Origin: Paracidovorax avenae ATCC 19860
Lineage (GTDB): Bacteria; Pseudomonadota; Gammaproteobacteria; Burkholderiales; Burkholderiaceae_C
Direction of reading: 5' to 3'
Assembly (NCBI RefSeq): GCF_000176855.2
Contig: NC_015138.1
Location: 3,782,001 to 3,846,000 of the forward strand
DNA: 64,000 bases
Made by a program: the position numbers and the translations under genes. Positions within the stretch are counted from its first letter, which is position 1, and each line of letters starts with the position of its first letter. The notes below the pieces were generated by a model. It did no database searches and had not been told where the DNA came from. It was given only the letters and a program-made list of their open reading frames with translations. Of the stretch, positions 25,683 to 34,015 are shown in pieces.

Positions 25683-26708
25683 ATGCTCTCCACGATGAAT
25701 CCCGCTTCGGCCCTGCGCCAGCCCGCCATGCCCCTGGCGATCGAGCGCTTTTCCGGTGCGCCTGAGCACCTGCTGTTCGCCTCCGCGGACATCGACGAGA
25801 CGCGCTCCATGGTGGGGCGCGTGATGAAGCCGCACCGGCTGGCGCAGGCCGCGCCGGGCGAACGCCTGGACGCGCGCATGCACTACGTCAGCCTGGGCGA
25901 CGTATCGGTCAGCCGGCTGCGCTACGGCGCGGCCGTGGAGATCCAGCCCGGCCCGCTGGAGAGCTTCTTCCTGGTGCAGATGCCGCTGTCGGGCCATGCC
26001 CGCATCGACAGCGGCGGCCGGCAGGTGGAATCCGGCCCCGGCACCGCCTCCGTGCTCAGCCCGAACGACGACACGCGCATGCAGTGGGCATCGGGCACCG
26101 ACCAGCTCATGCTGCGCATCGCCCGCGCCCAGGTGGAGCGCACCCTGGTCGGTCACCTGGGCCGCCCGCTGGACGAGCCCCTGCGCTTCGAGCTGGGCTT
26201 CCACTGGCAGGACTGCGCTCCCTGGCGCTGCCTGCTGTCCTACCTGCTGGACTGCGCCACGCAGTACCCCGACCTCTCGCAGAACAAGCTGGTGGTGGCG
26301 CAGATCGAGCAGCTGGCCTGCCTCATCCTGCTCACCTCGCACCAGCACAACCACAGCGAGACGGCGCCCGCACGGCGCAGCACCATCCTGCCGCGCCATG
26401 TGCGGCGCGCGCAGGATTACCTGCAGGCCCACGCCCACGAGCCGGTCTGCGTGGAGCAGCTCGCCGAGGTGGCGGGCGTGAGCGTGCGCAGCCTGTACGC
26501 GGGTTTCAAGGAATTCCTGGGCGTGAGCCCCATGCAGTACCTCCGCGACCTGCGCATGGAGCACGTGCGGACCGAGCTGCTCGGCGGCGAGGCGAGCAAC
26601 GTCGCGGGCATCGCGCTGCGCTGGGGCTTCGCCCACCTGGGCCGGTTCAGCAACGAATACAAGCAGCGCTACGGGGAATCGCCGAGCCAGACCCTGCGCC
26701 GGCATTGA
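25683..26708 (+). CDS. AraC-family transcriptional regulator of the indole/aromatic cluster
   Basis: A 341-residue regulator. Residues ~1-230 form an AraC-binding-like cupin sensor domain (YVSLGDVSVSRLRYG, LVQMPLSGHARI). Residues ~240-341 are the double helix-turn-helix (RAQDYLQAHAHEPVCVEQLA, SVRSLYAGFKEFLGVSPMQY, ALRWGFAHLGRFSNEYKQRYG). A strong ribosome site (AAGGAGG, 4 bases before the ATG) fixes the start. It stands alone on the plus strand between the two minus-strand operons, so it is the natural candidate activator of both. Aromatic or indole derivatives are likely inducers. Confidence 0.92.
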   Translation: MLSTMNPASALRQPAMPLAIERFSGAPEHLLFASADIDETRSMVGRVMKPHRLAQAAPGERLDARMHYVSLGDVSVSRLRYGAAVEIQPGPLESFFLVQMPLSGHARIDSGGRQVESGPGTASVLSPNDDTRMQWASGTDQLMLRIARAQVERTLVGHLGRPLDEPLRFELGFHWQDCAPWRCLLSYLLDCATQYPDLSQNKLVVAQIEQLACLILLTSHQHNHSETAPARRSTILPRHVRRAQDYLQAHAHEPVCVEQLAEVAGVSVRSLYAGFKEFLGVSPMQYLRDLRMEHVRTELLGGEASNVAGIALRWGFAHLGRFSNEYKQRYGESPSQTLRRH

Positions 26709-26778
26709 AGAACCGGCGCCGCCGATCGCCGGCAGGCGCCGGGAGGGGCGCCGCGTCCCCTCGGCGCCCTGCCCCGCG

Positions 26779-27681
26779 TCAGAACGGAATCGTCGCCTTC
26801 ACCAGCAGGCCGCCGCCTTCGGGCCGGTTGCGCACGTTGAAATCCTTCTGCCATTTCACCGTGACGAGGAAGCCCTTGTCATTGGCATAGCGGATCGCAG
26901 GACCGAACCCGACGGCACGCGCCTTGCCCTGCGCGCCAGGGCCGCTGTCGTCGGTGACCTGCTGGAACACGTGCCCGCCCACGCCCACCACCCAGCCGTT
27001 GCCCAGGCCCCGGCCGGCAGCGTAGTCGGCATGCAGGGCCTGGCCGGAGCGGGTGTCGGTGTCGCTGTTGCGGCGGTTGATGTCATACATGAGCTTCAGG
27101 TCGGCGTTGAAGCCCGAGGGCTGCATGTAGGTGACGGCATAGACGGGCTGGAAGGTCCAGTAGTTGCGCCCCAGGCTGGAGGGATCGTTGGCGCGGTACT
27201 TGCCGGTGGGCGCGACGATGTCCAGCCCCACCACCTGGTGCAGCTGCGGCGAGAGGTGGTAGCCCAGCGCCGCGCCGACGGTGATGTCGCCCAGGCCCGA
27301 GCTCTTGAACGTGGCGCCGCCCGCACGGAACTTCACGTCCAGCAGCGGCACCACGGTGTGGAAGGCCAGCTGGCCGCCAGCGATCGTCTGCGGCGTGACC
27401 CACACGACGCGCGGCGCCAGCAGGTTCACGTCCACCTTGAAGTCGGGCACCAGGGACTGGCCGCCGTTGCCGCGCAGCGTGTCGTAGCGGTAGCCGCCGC
27501 CGTACATCATCACGTGCACGCCAGGCGGCGGCAGCGCGCCGACGAAGTAGCTCTCCAGGCCGTCGGGATAGACGCCGAGGCCGCCGTTTTCCGTGGCGTG
27601 CGCCACGCCCGTGGCAGCCAGGCCGGCGGCCACGCCCATCAGGCCTGCCAGGCCCCTCTTTTTGAATGCGGTCTTGCGCAT
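26779..27681 (-). CDS. outer-membrane channel, phenol/MetA-degradation (SphA) family
   Basis: A 300-residue protein with a signal peptide (MRKTAFKKRGLAGLMGVAAG to VAHA) and a beta-rich body ending in ATIPF, whose terminal Phe is the outer-membrane beta-barrel signal. Strand-like repeats such as GLDIVAPTGKY and FGPAIRYANDKGFLVTVKWQ fit the PF13557-type channels found in aromatic degradation clusters. They are thought to admit hydrophobic substrates. It is the last gene of the upper operon. The start with AAGGA upstream is preferred to an ATG 17 codons earlier that overlaps the preceding gene. Confidence 0.85.
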   Translation of the reverse strand: MRKTAFKKRGLAGLMGVAAGLAATGVAHATENGGLGVYPDGLESYFVGALPPPGVHVMMYGGGYRYDTLRGNGGQSLVPDFKVDVNLLAPRVVWVTPQTIAGGQLAFHTVVPLLDVKFRAGGATFKSSGLGDITVGAALGYHLSPQLHQVVGLDIVAPTGKYRANDPSSLGRNYWTFQPVYAVTYMQPSGFNADLKLMYDINRRNSDTDTRSGQALHADYAAGRGLGNGWVVGVGGHVFQQVTDDSGPGAQGKARAVGFGPAIRYANDKGFLVTVKWQKDFNVRNRPEGGGLLVKATIPF

Positions 27682-27731
27682 GGTGTCGTCCTTCGTCGTC
27701 GGTGGGTGGATGGAAAAAGCTCGATGCGCCA

Positions 27732-29339
27732 TCAGCCGGACGCCAGCCGCTGCGCGATCTGGTAGCCCGAGCCCGCGCCCAGCCCCGGCCCCGGGTGCGT
27801 GCTGGCGCCGATGTGGAACACGTTGGCCAGCGGCGTGCGGTGGCCGCGCGCGCCGTCGGCGCCGGCGAAGGGCCGTAGCCAGAAAAACTGGTCGGGCGAG
27901 CACAGGCCGCCGTAGGGGTCTCCGCCCGCCAGGTTGCAGTTGAGCCCTTCCAGGTCGGCCGGCGAATAGGCGCGCCGGCCCACGATGCGCTGGGCGAGGC
28001 CTGGCATCACCTGCTCCAGCCGCGCCTGCACGCGGTCGGCGAAGGCCTCGCGCACAGCCTCGGTCCAGCGGCCGTCCGCGGGCACGGCGATCTCGCCGGC
28101 CGCATCGCCGCGCAGCTGCGAAGGCAGTTCCTGCATCTGGATCCATAGGATCCAGCCGCCGGCCGGCGCACGCGACGGGTCCGCCGCGGTCGGCTGGCCG
28201 ATGCCCAGCGTGGGCCGGGCGGGCAGCAGGCCGTTGTTGGCCTCCGTGACCGAGGTGCAGACCTGCTCCATGCCCTCCGTCAGGTGCACCAGCGGCACCT
28301 TGAGGAGTTCCGGCTCCGTCCAAGCGGGCGGTGCGTTCAGCGCGAAGTGGATCTGCATGTCGCCGCGACCGTGCTGGAAGGCCTCGGCGCGCTCGCGCAC
28401 CACGGGCGGCGCATCGGGCAGCAGCCGGCCGTAGAGCTGGCCGGGCGTGACGCTGCAGACCACCGATTCGCTGGCCGCATAGCTGCGCCCGTCGGCCAGG
28501 CGCACGCCGGTGGCACGGCGCGCGCGGCCCGTGCCTTGCGTCTCGATGCGGTCCACCTGCGCGTCGGACATCAATTCGCCGCCGTGCTGGCGGATAACGG
28601 TGGCCAGCGCCTCCACCAGCCGGCTGCCGCCGCCCTGCACCACCGGCATGCCGCCGCTGACCACGGCGGCGAAGGTGAGCTTGCCGATCAGCGCCGAGGT
28701 GGCGTCGTCCGGCCCCAGGCCGGAATGCAGCGTCCACGGCGCCATCAGCGCACGCGCCATGTCCGAGCGCAGCGCGCGCTGCGACCAGCGCCGGAAAGTC
28801 TCCATCGCGCCGCCCGCATAGGCCAGCAGGCCGTCGGTGCCGCGCTTGCGCCATTCGGACCACAGCAGCTTGACCAGCGGCCAGCCGTAGGGATCACCGC
28901 CCAGCAGCCCGAAGGTGAGCGCGGCATCGCGCCCGAACAGGTCGGCGGCCATGGCCTGGATCGCGGTGCCGTCGCCCGGCGCCACGGCGTCGATGCGGCG
29001 CGCGGCGTCGTCCAGGTCCTGCCGCAGGGCGATGCCCCGGCCGTCCGGCCCCACCCAGCCGGTGGTGTATTCGGGTTGCACGAAGCGCAGCCCTGCCCGT
29101 TCCAGCGCAGGCTTGAGTTCAGCATAGCCCGGGCTGCCGCAAAAGAGCGGATACCACGAGGCCATCACCTCGTGCCGGTAGCCGGGAAACAGTTCTTCGG
29201 TGCGGATGCAGCCGCCGAAGCGGTCGTTGCGCTCCAGCACCAGCACGCGCTTGCCGCGCACGGCCAGCAGCGCCGCCCCCACCAGGGCGTTGATGCCGCT
29301 GCCGACGAAGATCACCTGGGGGACTGCGGCGCTGCCCAT
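27732..29339 (-). CDS. FAD-dependent oxidoreductase, phytoene-desaturase-like
   Basis: A 535-residue flavoprotein of the CrtI/amine-oxidase-like fold. The FAD motif is VIFVGSGINALVGAALL, with VLVLERNDRFGGCIRTEE following. The C-terminal FAD block is NVFHIGASTHPGPGLGAGSGYQIAQ. It follows the isatin-hydrolase-like gene by 5 bp and precedes the channel gene. In the proposed pathway a dehydrogenation remains to be assigned between the SDR product (3-hydroxyindolin-2-one) and isatin, and this enzyme is the candidate. That role is inference from position. Carotenoid chemistry is unlikely, since no other carotenoid gene is near. Confidence 0.83.
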   Translation of the reverse strand: MGSAAVPQVIFVGSGINALVGAALLAVRGKRVLVLERNDRFGGCIRTEELFPGYRHEVMASWYPLFCGSPGYAELKPALERAGLRFVQPEYTTGWVGPDGRGIALRQDLDDAARRIDAVAPGDGTAIQAMAADLFGRDAALTFGLLGGDPYGWPLVKLLWSEWRKRGTDGLLAYAGGAMETFRRWSQRALRSDMARALMAPWTLHSGLGPDDATSALIGKLTFAAVVSGGMPVVQGGGSRLVEALATVIRQHGGELMSDAQVDRIETQGTGRARRATGVRLADGRSYAASESVVCSVTPGQLYGRLLPDAPPVVRERAEAFQHGRGDMQIHFALNAPPAWTEPELLKVPLVHLTEGMEQVCTSVTEANNGLLPARPTLGIGQPTAADPSRAPAGGWILWIQMQELPSQLRGDAAGEIAVPADGRWTEAVREAFADRVQARLEQVMPGLAQRIVGRRAYSPADLEGLNCNLAGGDPYGGLCSPDQFFWLRPFAGADGARGHRTPLANVFHIGASTHPGPGLGAGSGYQIAQRLASG

Positions 29340-29344
29340 GGCCG

Positions 29345-30181
29345 TCACTCCACCAGCGCCAGCACGCGCAGCGGGCTGCCCGAGCCGCCTTCGATCTTCA
29401 GCGGCGCCGACAGGATCAGCGCGCCCTGCGGCGGCAGCTGGTCCAGGTTCTTCAGGCACTGCAGGCCGTAGCGGTTCGCTCCGTGCATCAGCGTGTGGCA
29501 CGGATACGGCACGGGCCAGGCGTAGGACTGGCCCGCATCGGTGTTGATGGTCTCCACCCCGAAGCCATGCACCTGCCGCTGGTGGATCAGCCATTCCACC
29601 GCCTCCTGCGTGGGGCCGGGCGTGTGGGCGCCGTCCTCCTGCAGGTTGAGGAAGGCGCCGGCATCGTGGGCCTTGAGCGACCAGTCGGTGCGCAGCAGCA
29701 CCCAGGCGCCGGCCGGAATGCGGCCATGGCGTGCCTCCCAGGCTTCGAGGAAGGGCACGGTCAGCAGCCAGTCGGCATCGGCCGCCACCTCGGCGCTGGC
29801 ATCGACCACCACGGCCGGGGCGACGAAGTTCTCCGGCGCGATCGTGTCCACGCTGTTATGGGGGTGCTCGCGCCCGGTGATCCAGTGGGCCGGTGCATCG
29901 AAGTGCGTGCCTGTGTGCTCGCCGCACGAGAAGTTGTTCCAGTACCAGCCCGGGCCGTTCTCGTCGTAGTGCGAGATGCGCTCGATGGTGAAGGGCTTCA
30001 CCTGCCCGAACTGCGGCGGCAACTGCAGCGTGGGGAAGGAGGGCGAGAGCGTCTGCGTGAGATCGACGACCCGCACGGCGCCGGCAGCCAGCTGCGCGGC
30101 CAGCGCGGCGAGGGTGGACGATGGGGCCGTGGCGGCGGCGGACGGTGCTGCTGCGGCGGCAGCGGATGCGGGGGTGCTCAT
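29345..30181 (-). CDS. cyclase-family hydrolase, isatin hydrolase (isatinase)-like
   Basis: A 278-residue protein of the PF04199 metal-dependent hydrolase family, which includes kynurenine formamidase and isatin hydrolase. The signature metal motif is visible as GEHTGTHFDAPAHW. After an Ala-rich leader the fold begins VVDLTQTLSPSFPT. The length and the AWEARHGRIPAGAWVLLRTDW region suit isatin hydrolase (Mn-dependent ring opening of isatin to isatinate) better than the shorter formamidases. It is flanked by an indole-monooxygenase system, as expected. ATG at 30181 has GGAG six bases upstream; an ATG four codons earlier is possible. Confidence 0.85.
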   Translation of the reverse strand: MSTPASAAAAAAPSAAATAPSSTLAALAAQLAAGAVRVVDLTQTLSPSFPTLQLPPQFGQVKPFTIERISHYDENGPGWYWNNFSCGEHTGTHFDAPAHWITGREHPHNSVDTIAPENFVAPAVVVDASAEVAADADWLLTVPFLEAWEARHGRIPAGAWVLLRTDWSLKAHDAGAFLNLQEDGAHTPGPTQEAVEWLIHQRQVHGFGVETINTDAGQSYAWPVPYPCHTLMHGANRYGLQCLKNLDQLPPQGALILSAPLKIEGGSGSPLRVLALVE

Positions 30182-30218
30182 GGCGGGCTCCATCGGAAAA
30201 GGGGTGGCGGGATTCGTC

Positions 30219-30785
30219 TCAGGCGGCCGGCGGCGGCATGTCCAGCGCGGTGAAGCGCCCCGCGTGGAACACCAGCGGCGTGCCCGGTGCGCTGTGCGTA
30301 CGCACCACGCGCCCCACCATCAGCAGGTGGTCTCCTGCATGGCGGCTGTGGTCGGCCTCGCTCGCGCACACCAGCGTGGTGACGGCGCCCTGCAGCACGG
30401 GCACGCCCTCGGGCGCATCGATCAGGTCCACGCCCGCGAACTTGTCGGGCACGGCCGGGCTGGCGAAGCGCCTGGCCAGATCCTCATGCTCGCGCGGCAG
30501 GATATGGATCGCGAAGTGCGCGCAGTCGCGGAACGCCGCCAGGCTGGGCGAGTGGTTCACCAGGCTCCAGAGCACCAGCGGCGGGTCCAGCGACAGCGAG
30601 GCGAACGAGTTGATGGTCAGCCCCACGGCGCGGCCTTCGGGCGTGCGCGTGGTCACGATGGCCACCCCGGTGGGGTAGCTGCCCAGCAGGGTGCGCAGGG
30701 TGCGCGGCTGCAGGTCCAGGCTGCCCCAGGGGGCGGGGCTGGCGGTTTGCACGGCCAGGGCTTCGGGGGCGAGGCAGGCGGACAT
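30219..30785 (-). CDS. flavin reductase (partner of the indole monooxygenase)
   Basis: A 188-residue flavin-reductase-domain protein (LLGSYPTGVAIVTTRTPEGR, GLTINSFASLSLDPPLVLWSL). These enzymes use NAD(P)H to reduce free FAD or FMN for a separate oxygenase component. AAGGAGACCGCC directly precedes the ATG. It follows the StyA/IifA-like oxygenase by 38 bp, the same pairing as styA/styB and the iif/ind indole genes. Confidence 0.92.
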   Translation of the reverse strand: MSACLAPEALAVQTASPAPWGSLDLQPRTLRTLLGSYPTGVAIVTTRTPEGRAVGLTINSFASLSLDPPLVLWSLVNHSPSLAAFRDCAHFAIHILPREHEDLARRFASPAVPDKFAGVDLIDAPEGVPVLQGAVTTLVCASEADHSRHAGDHLLMVGRVVRTHSAPGTPLVFHAGRFTALDMPPPAA

Positions 30786-30823
30786 GGCGGTCTCCTTGGA
30801 TGGATGCATCACGCGCGGGGTGC

Positions 30824-32071
30824 TCAGGCCGCGACGGCCTCGGGGGCCTGGTGGCGGGCGATGAGCTGGTCGGTCTCGTCGGCATCGGCCCACCACGGAA
30901 AGTAGCTGGGCGGATGGTTGAAGCCGTTGGCGATGGTGTGGGCCAGGGTGGGCATGGCGGCGGCGGTGCCCAGCAGCTTCAGGATGTGCGGCGGCGGGGG
31001 CGTGAGCAGCGAGTTGGTCCACTGCACCACCCACTGCGCGTAGTCCCAGAAGCGCTCGAAGGTCTGCTCCATCCAGGCGCGGGTGTAGGGCTGCCCGCCG
31101 TGCGCCAGGATCGCGTCCAGGTACACCTTGGCGGCCTTGGTGGCGTTGTTCGAACCCTGGCCGGTGATGGGATCGTTGGTGGCCACGGCATCCCCCAGGC
31201 CGAACACCAGCCGGCCCGAGGGCAGCGTGAGCACGGGCTTGCGCACCGTGGGCGCGAAGGCGCCGGCCAGGATGCCGTTGGCATCGGTCAGCTCGGCATT
31301 GCGGGCGCGCTCGCCTTCCCAGGGCAGGAAGGTATCGAGGAAGCGCTTGCTGGTCGCCAGATGCTCCTCAGGCGTCTTCACGTCGCGCCAGCAGTCCAGC
31401 GGGCCGCCGGGCACGCCCTCGAACACCATGATGTCGCAGGGGCCGCTGAGCGTGAGCGAGGGGAACACGAAGTATTCGCCCACGCCCGGAATCAGGTTGA
31501 ACGACACGCGGGAGTAATCAGCTGTGGGCTTCAGGCCATGCACGTAGGTCAGGGCCAGCGAGCGCTGGGGCTTGTCGAACGGCGAGCGGGCGGCGTCGCG
31601 CTCGAAGAGGCGCACCACCTCGCCCTTGCCGGCCGCGAGGATCACCAGGTCGTGCGAATCCGACAGGGCTTCCAGCTCGGCGATGCCGGCGTCCTGGATC
31701 AGCACCTTGCCGCCGCGCTTTTCCACGTTCTCCAGCCACGCGGGCATCTTCAGGCGCTGGTCCACCGACTGCGCGGGCCGGTCCAGCTTCGCGCTCCAGT
31801 CGATCAGCCTGGCACCGGCCTGCTCGGGATTCGGCACCGCGAAACCGATGCCCTCCACCGGGGGACACTCGGCCTCCCAGTGGTTGATGCCCAGGTCGCG
31901 CTCCACCTGCAGCGCGGGGTCGAACATGCACTGGCTGGACATCACCTTGCCCGCGCGGATCTGGTCGGGCGTGCGGTTGGTCACCACGGTGACCTCGTAG
32001 CCCTTGTCCAACAGACCGAAAGCCAGCGGCAGGCCGGCCTGGCCTCCGCCCACGATTGCAACTCGACGCAT
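30824..32071 (-). CDS. StyA/IifA-like FAD monooxygenase (indole or styrene oxygenase)
   Basis: A 415-residue group-E flavoprotein monooxygenase. The FAD motif is at the N terminus (VAIVGGGQAGLPLAFGL), followed by VTVVTNRTPDQIRAGKVMSS, which is characteristic of styrene/indole monooxygenases. FGLGDAVATNDPITGQGSNNA forms the second flavin motif. It uses reduced flavin from the downstream reductase to epoxidise or hydroxylate indole at C2/C3. The presence of SDR, flavin reductase and isatinase genes in the same operon, with no styrene-oxide isomerase, favours indole over styrene. AAGGAGACTGCC precedes the ATG. Confidence 0.9.
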   Translation of the reverse strand: MRRVAIVGGGQAGLPLAFGLLDKGYEVTVVTNRTPDQIRAGKVMSSQCMFDPALQVERDLGINHWEAECPPVEGIGFAVPNPEQAGARLIDWSAKLDRPAQSVDQRLKMPAWLENVEKRGGKVLIQDAGIAELEALSDSHDLVILAAGKGEVVRLFERDAARSPFDKPQRSLALTYVHGLKPTADYSRVSFNLIPGVGEYFVFPSLTLSGPCDIMVFEGVPGGPLDCWRDVKTPEEHLATSKRFLDTFLPWEGERARNAELTDANGILAGAFAPTVRKPVLTLPSGRLVFGLGDAVATNDPITGQGSNNATKAAKVYLDAILAHGGQPYTRAWMEQTFERFWDYAQWVVQWTNSLLTPPPPHILKLLGTAAAMPTLAHTIANGFNHPPSYFPWWADADETDQLIARHQAPEAVAA

Positions 32072-32133
32072 GGCAGTCTCCTTGGAAGAAACGAAAAAAG
32101 AGGGGGAAAGAAGGTGTCGGGGAAAAAACGCGC

Positions 32134-32922
32134 TCACTCCGCCAGCCGCGGAATCGCGGGGCTCGCCTGTTCGGGCCCCATGGCCGAATAGCCGCCATCC
32201 ACCGCGTAGTCGGCGCCGGTCACGAACGAGGCACGCTTCGAGAGCAGGAAGGCGACGACCTCGCCCACCTCTTCGGGGTTGCCCACGCGCTTCAGCAAGT
32301 GGTAATCGGCGGCGACACGGTCGGTCTTGGCCCGGTCGCCCTTCGTGAGTTCGTCCATCACGCGCGACCAGGTCCAGCCCGGTGACACGGAGTTGACGCG
32401 GATGCCGTCCGCCGCGAAGTCCATGGCCATGTTGCGCGTGACCTGCACCAGCGCGGCCTTGGAGACGGGATAGAGCCAGCGGCCGGTCTGCGCCACCCTG
32501 GATGAGATGCTGGTGAAGTTGACGATGGCGCCGCCGCCGGCCGCCGCCAGGTGCGGGCGCACCGCGCGGGCTGCCATCACGGCGCTGACCAGGTTCACGT
32601 CCAGCGCCTTGAGCCAGTCGGCGCGGCCGGAGGCAGCGCCGTCGTCCAGGTAGGTGGCCGCCAGGTTCACCAGCCCGTCGATGCGGCCGAAGCGCTGCGC
32701 CACGTCGGCAACGCAGGCCTCCAGCTGCGCATCGTCGGTGATGTCGACCGGACAGAAATGCAGGTGGCCGGCGTCTTCGGCCGCCACGCGGGCTCCGCCC
32801 TCTGCATCGATGTCGAACAGCGCGACGCGGGCGCCCTGGTCGCGCAGTGTGCGGACCACGGCCGCGCCGATGAGCGTGGCGCCGCCGGTGACGATGACGG
32901 CCTTGCCTTGCAGGTCTTTCAT
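32134..32922 (-). CDS. short-chain dehydrogenase/reductase (indole-dihydrodiol dehydrogenase-like)
   Basis: A 262-residue classical SDR. The cofactor motif is TGGATLIGAAVV with Asp at the end of strand 2 (ALFDIDAEGG), indicating NAD. The active site has Ser in NFTSISSRV and YPVSK. It is the first gene of the upper operon. IifB-type SDRs in known indole clusters oxidise cis-indole-2,3-dihydrodiol to 3-hydroxyindolin-2-one, and the gene order here (SDR, oxygenase, flavin reductase) matches that use. The 265 bases upstream (32923-33187) must hold the operon promoter; I see no copy of the CATGAWWWWTCATRC sites there. Confidence 0.88.
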   Translation of the reverse strand: MKDLQGKAVIVTGGATLIGAAVVRTLRDQGARVALFDIDAEGGARVAAEDAGHLHFCPVDITDDAQLEACVADVAQRFGRIDGLVNLAATYLDDGAASGRADWLKALDVNLVSAVMAARAVRPHLAAAGGGAIVNFTSISSRVAQTGRWLYPVSKAALVQVTRNMAMDFAADGIRVNSVSPGWTWSRVMDELTKGDRAKTDRVAADYHLLKRVGNPEEVGEVVAFLLSKRASFVTGADYAVDGGYSAMGPEQASPAIPRLAE

Positions 32923-33187
32923 GGAGCTTTTTCCCTTGCACGGAGCGCAGCCGGGGACCGCGCGCCGCGGCGTTTCCCGGTGCCTTGCGGCGCTCTCCGG
33001 TGGTTTCGCAGCCGTTTGCTGCTTGGGCTCCATGGTGCGGGCAGGCCCCGCGCGCGCCCTATCCGGCGCGCGCAGCCGCTATCCAGCGCGTGCGGGTATC
33101 GCGTGCCGGCGGGTCCAACGTAGGGGGAGGAAGGGAAGAACGAAGAGGAAGGACGGCGGTGCGCCCGCCGCCCTGCCCCGGATCAGG

Positions 33188-34015
33188 TCACCAGCCGTAG
33201 AAGCCCGCCAGCACCAGTGCCGCTTCGGGCGTGAAGGCGCCCCGCGCGAGCCGCGCATGCACTTCGGCCGCCTCCAGCAGCTCGAAGCGTTCCACCTCGC
33301 CATCCTGGTTGGCGGGCACGGAGTCTTCAGGCACGGTGGCCCGGAACCAATCGATGCGCTCCACCATGTAGCCCGAGCCCTCGCCTTCATCGCTCGGGCG
33401 CGAGAAATCGACATGGCCGCCGTGCTCCACGGCCTGCAGGGCTTCGATGCGCAACCCGGCTTCTTCCCAGGTCTCGCGTGCCAGGGCGGATTCCAGCGTG
33501 TCCTGCGCGCTCACCATGCCGCCCATCAGCGTGTCCCAGCGGCCCGGGTGGCTGGGCTTGTCGAACGCACGCTGCTGCACCCATTGCCGGCCGTCCGGCG
33601 CGCAGGCCACCAGATGCACCGCCCGCGTGGCGATGCCCAGCGCACGCACGGCGCCGCGCTCCACCGTGCCGATGCGCTCGCCGGCCGTGTTGCACACCGC
33701 CAGTTGCTCGTCGCGCCAGGCCCCGCAGCGCCCCGCGCGGCGCAGCGCATCCGCCAGCGCGGCCAATGCCTGCGTGGCATCGGCGGGGGCGCAGGCCAGG
33801 TGCCAGCGCGCAGCGCCCGCGTGCGGTTCCTTCAGGAGCGTGGTGCCGGCAATGGCCGCTTCCAGCTCGGTGCCCTCCAGCACGCCCGGCGCCACCGAGC
33901 CCACGGCCTGACCAGCCACGGCGAACGGCAGCCGCGGCACGGCCGGCGGGCGCTGTGCCCAAGCGCGCGCGGGCGCCACCCAGCCGGGCACCGGCACCTC
34001 GCGATGCCCGTTCAT
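33188..34015 (-). CDS. Nudix hydrolase with N-terminal DUF4743-like domain
   Basis: A 275-residue protein. The Nudix box is complete: GGMVSAQDTLESALARETWE then EAGL, with the expected Gly, Glu and REXXEE positions. The N-terminal ~115 residues match the DUF4743-type domain seen in thiamine-pyrophosphokinase-linked Nudix proteins. It hydrolyses a nucleoside-diphosphate-linked compound; these homologues act on damaged thiamine diphosphates in other organisms. The ATG overlaps the stop of the quinone oxidoreductase gene (ATGA), so the two are co-translated. Confidence 0.87.
   Translation of the reverse strand: MNGHREVPVPGWVAPARAWAQRPPAVPRLPFAVAGQAVGSVAPGVLEGTELEAAIAGTTLLKEPHAGAARWHLACAPADATQALAALADALRRAGRCGAWRDEQLAVCNTAGERIGTVERGAVRALGIATRAVHLVACAPDGRQWVQQRAFDKPSHPGRWDTLMGGMVSAQDTLESALARETWEEAGLRIEALQAVEHGGHVDFSRPSDEGEGSGYMVERIDWFRATVPEDSVPANQDGEVERFELLEAAEVHARLARGAFTPEAALVLAGFYGW

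Noticed and set aside
27732..29339. Carotenoid desaturase
   Set aside because: The fold is similar, but no phytoene synthase, cyclase or other carotenoid gene is near and the operon context is indole oxidation.
30824..32071. Styrene degradation operon (styAB)
   Set aside because: Styrene-oxide isomerase and phenylacetaldehyde dehydrogenase genes are missing, while SDR and isatinase-like genes are present.
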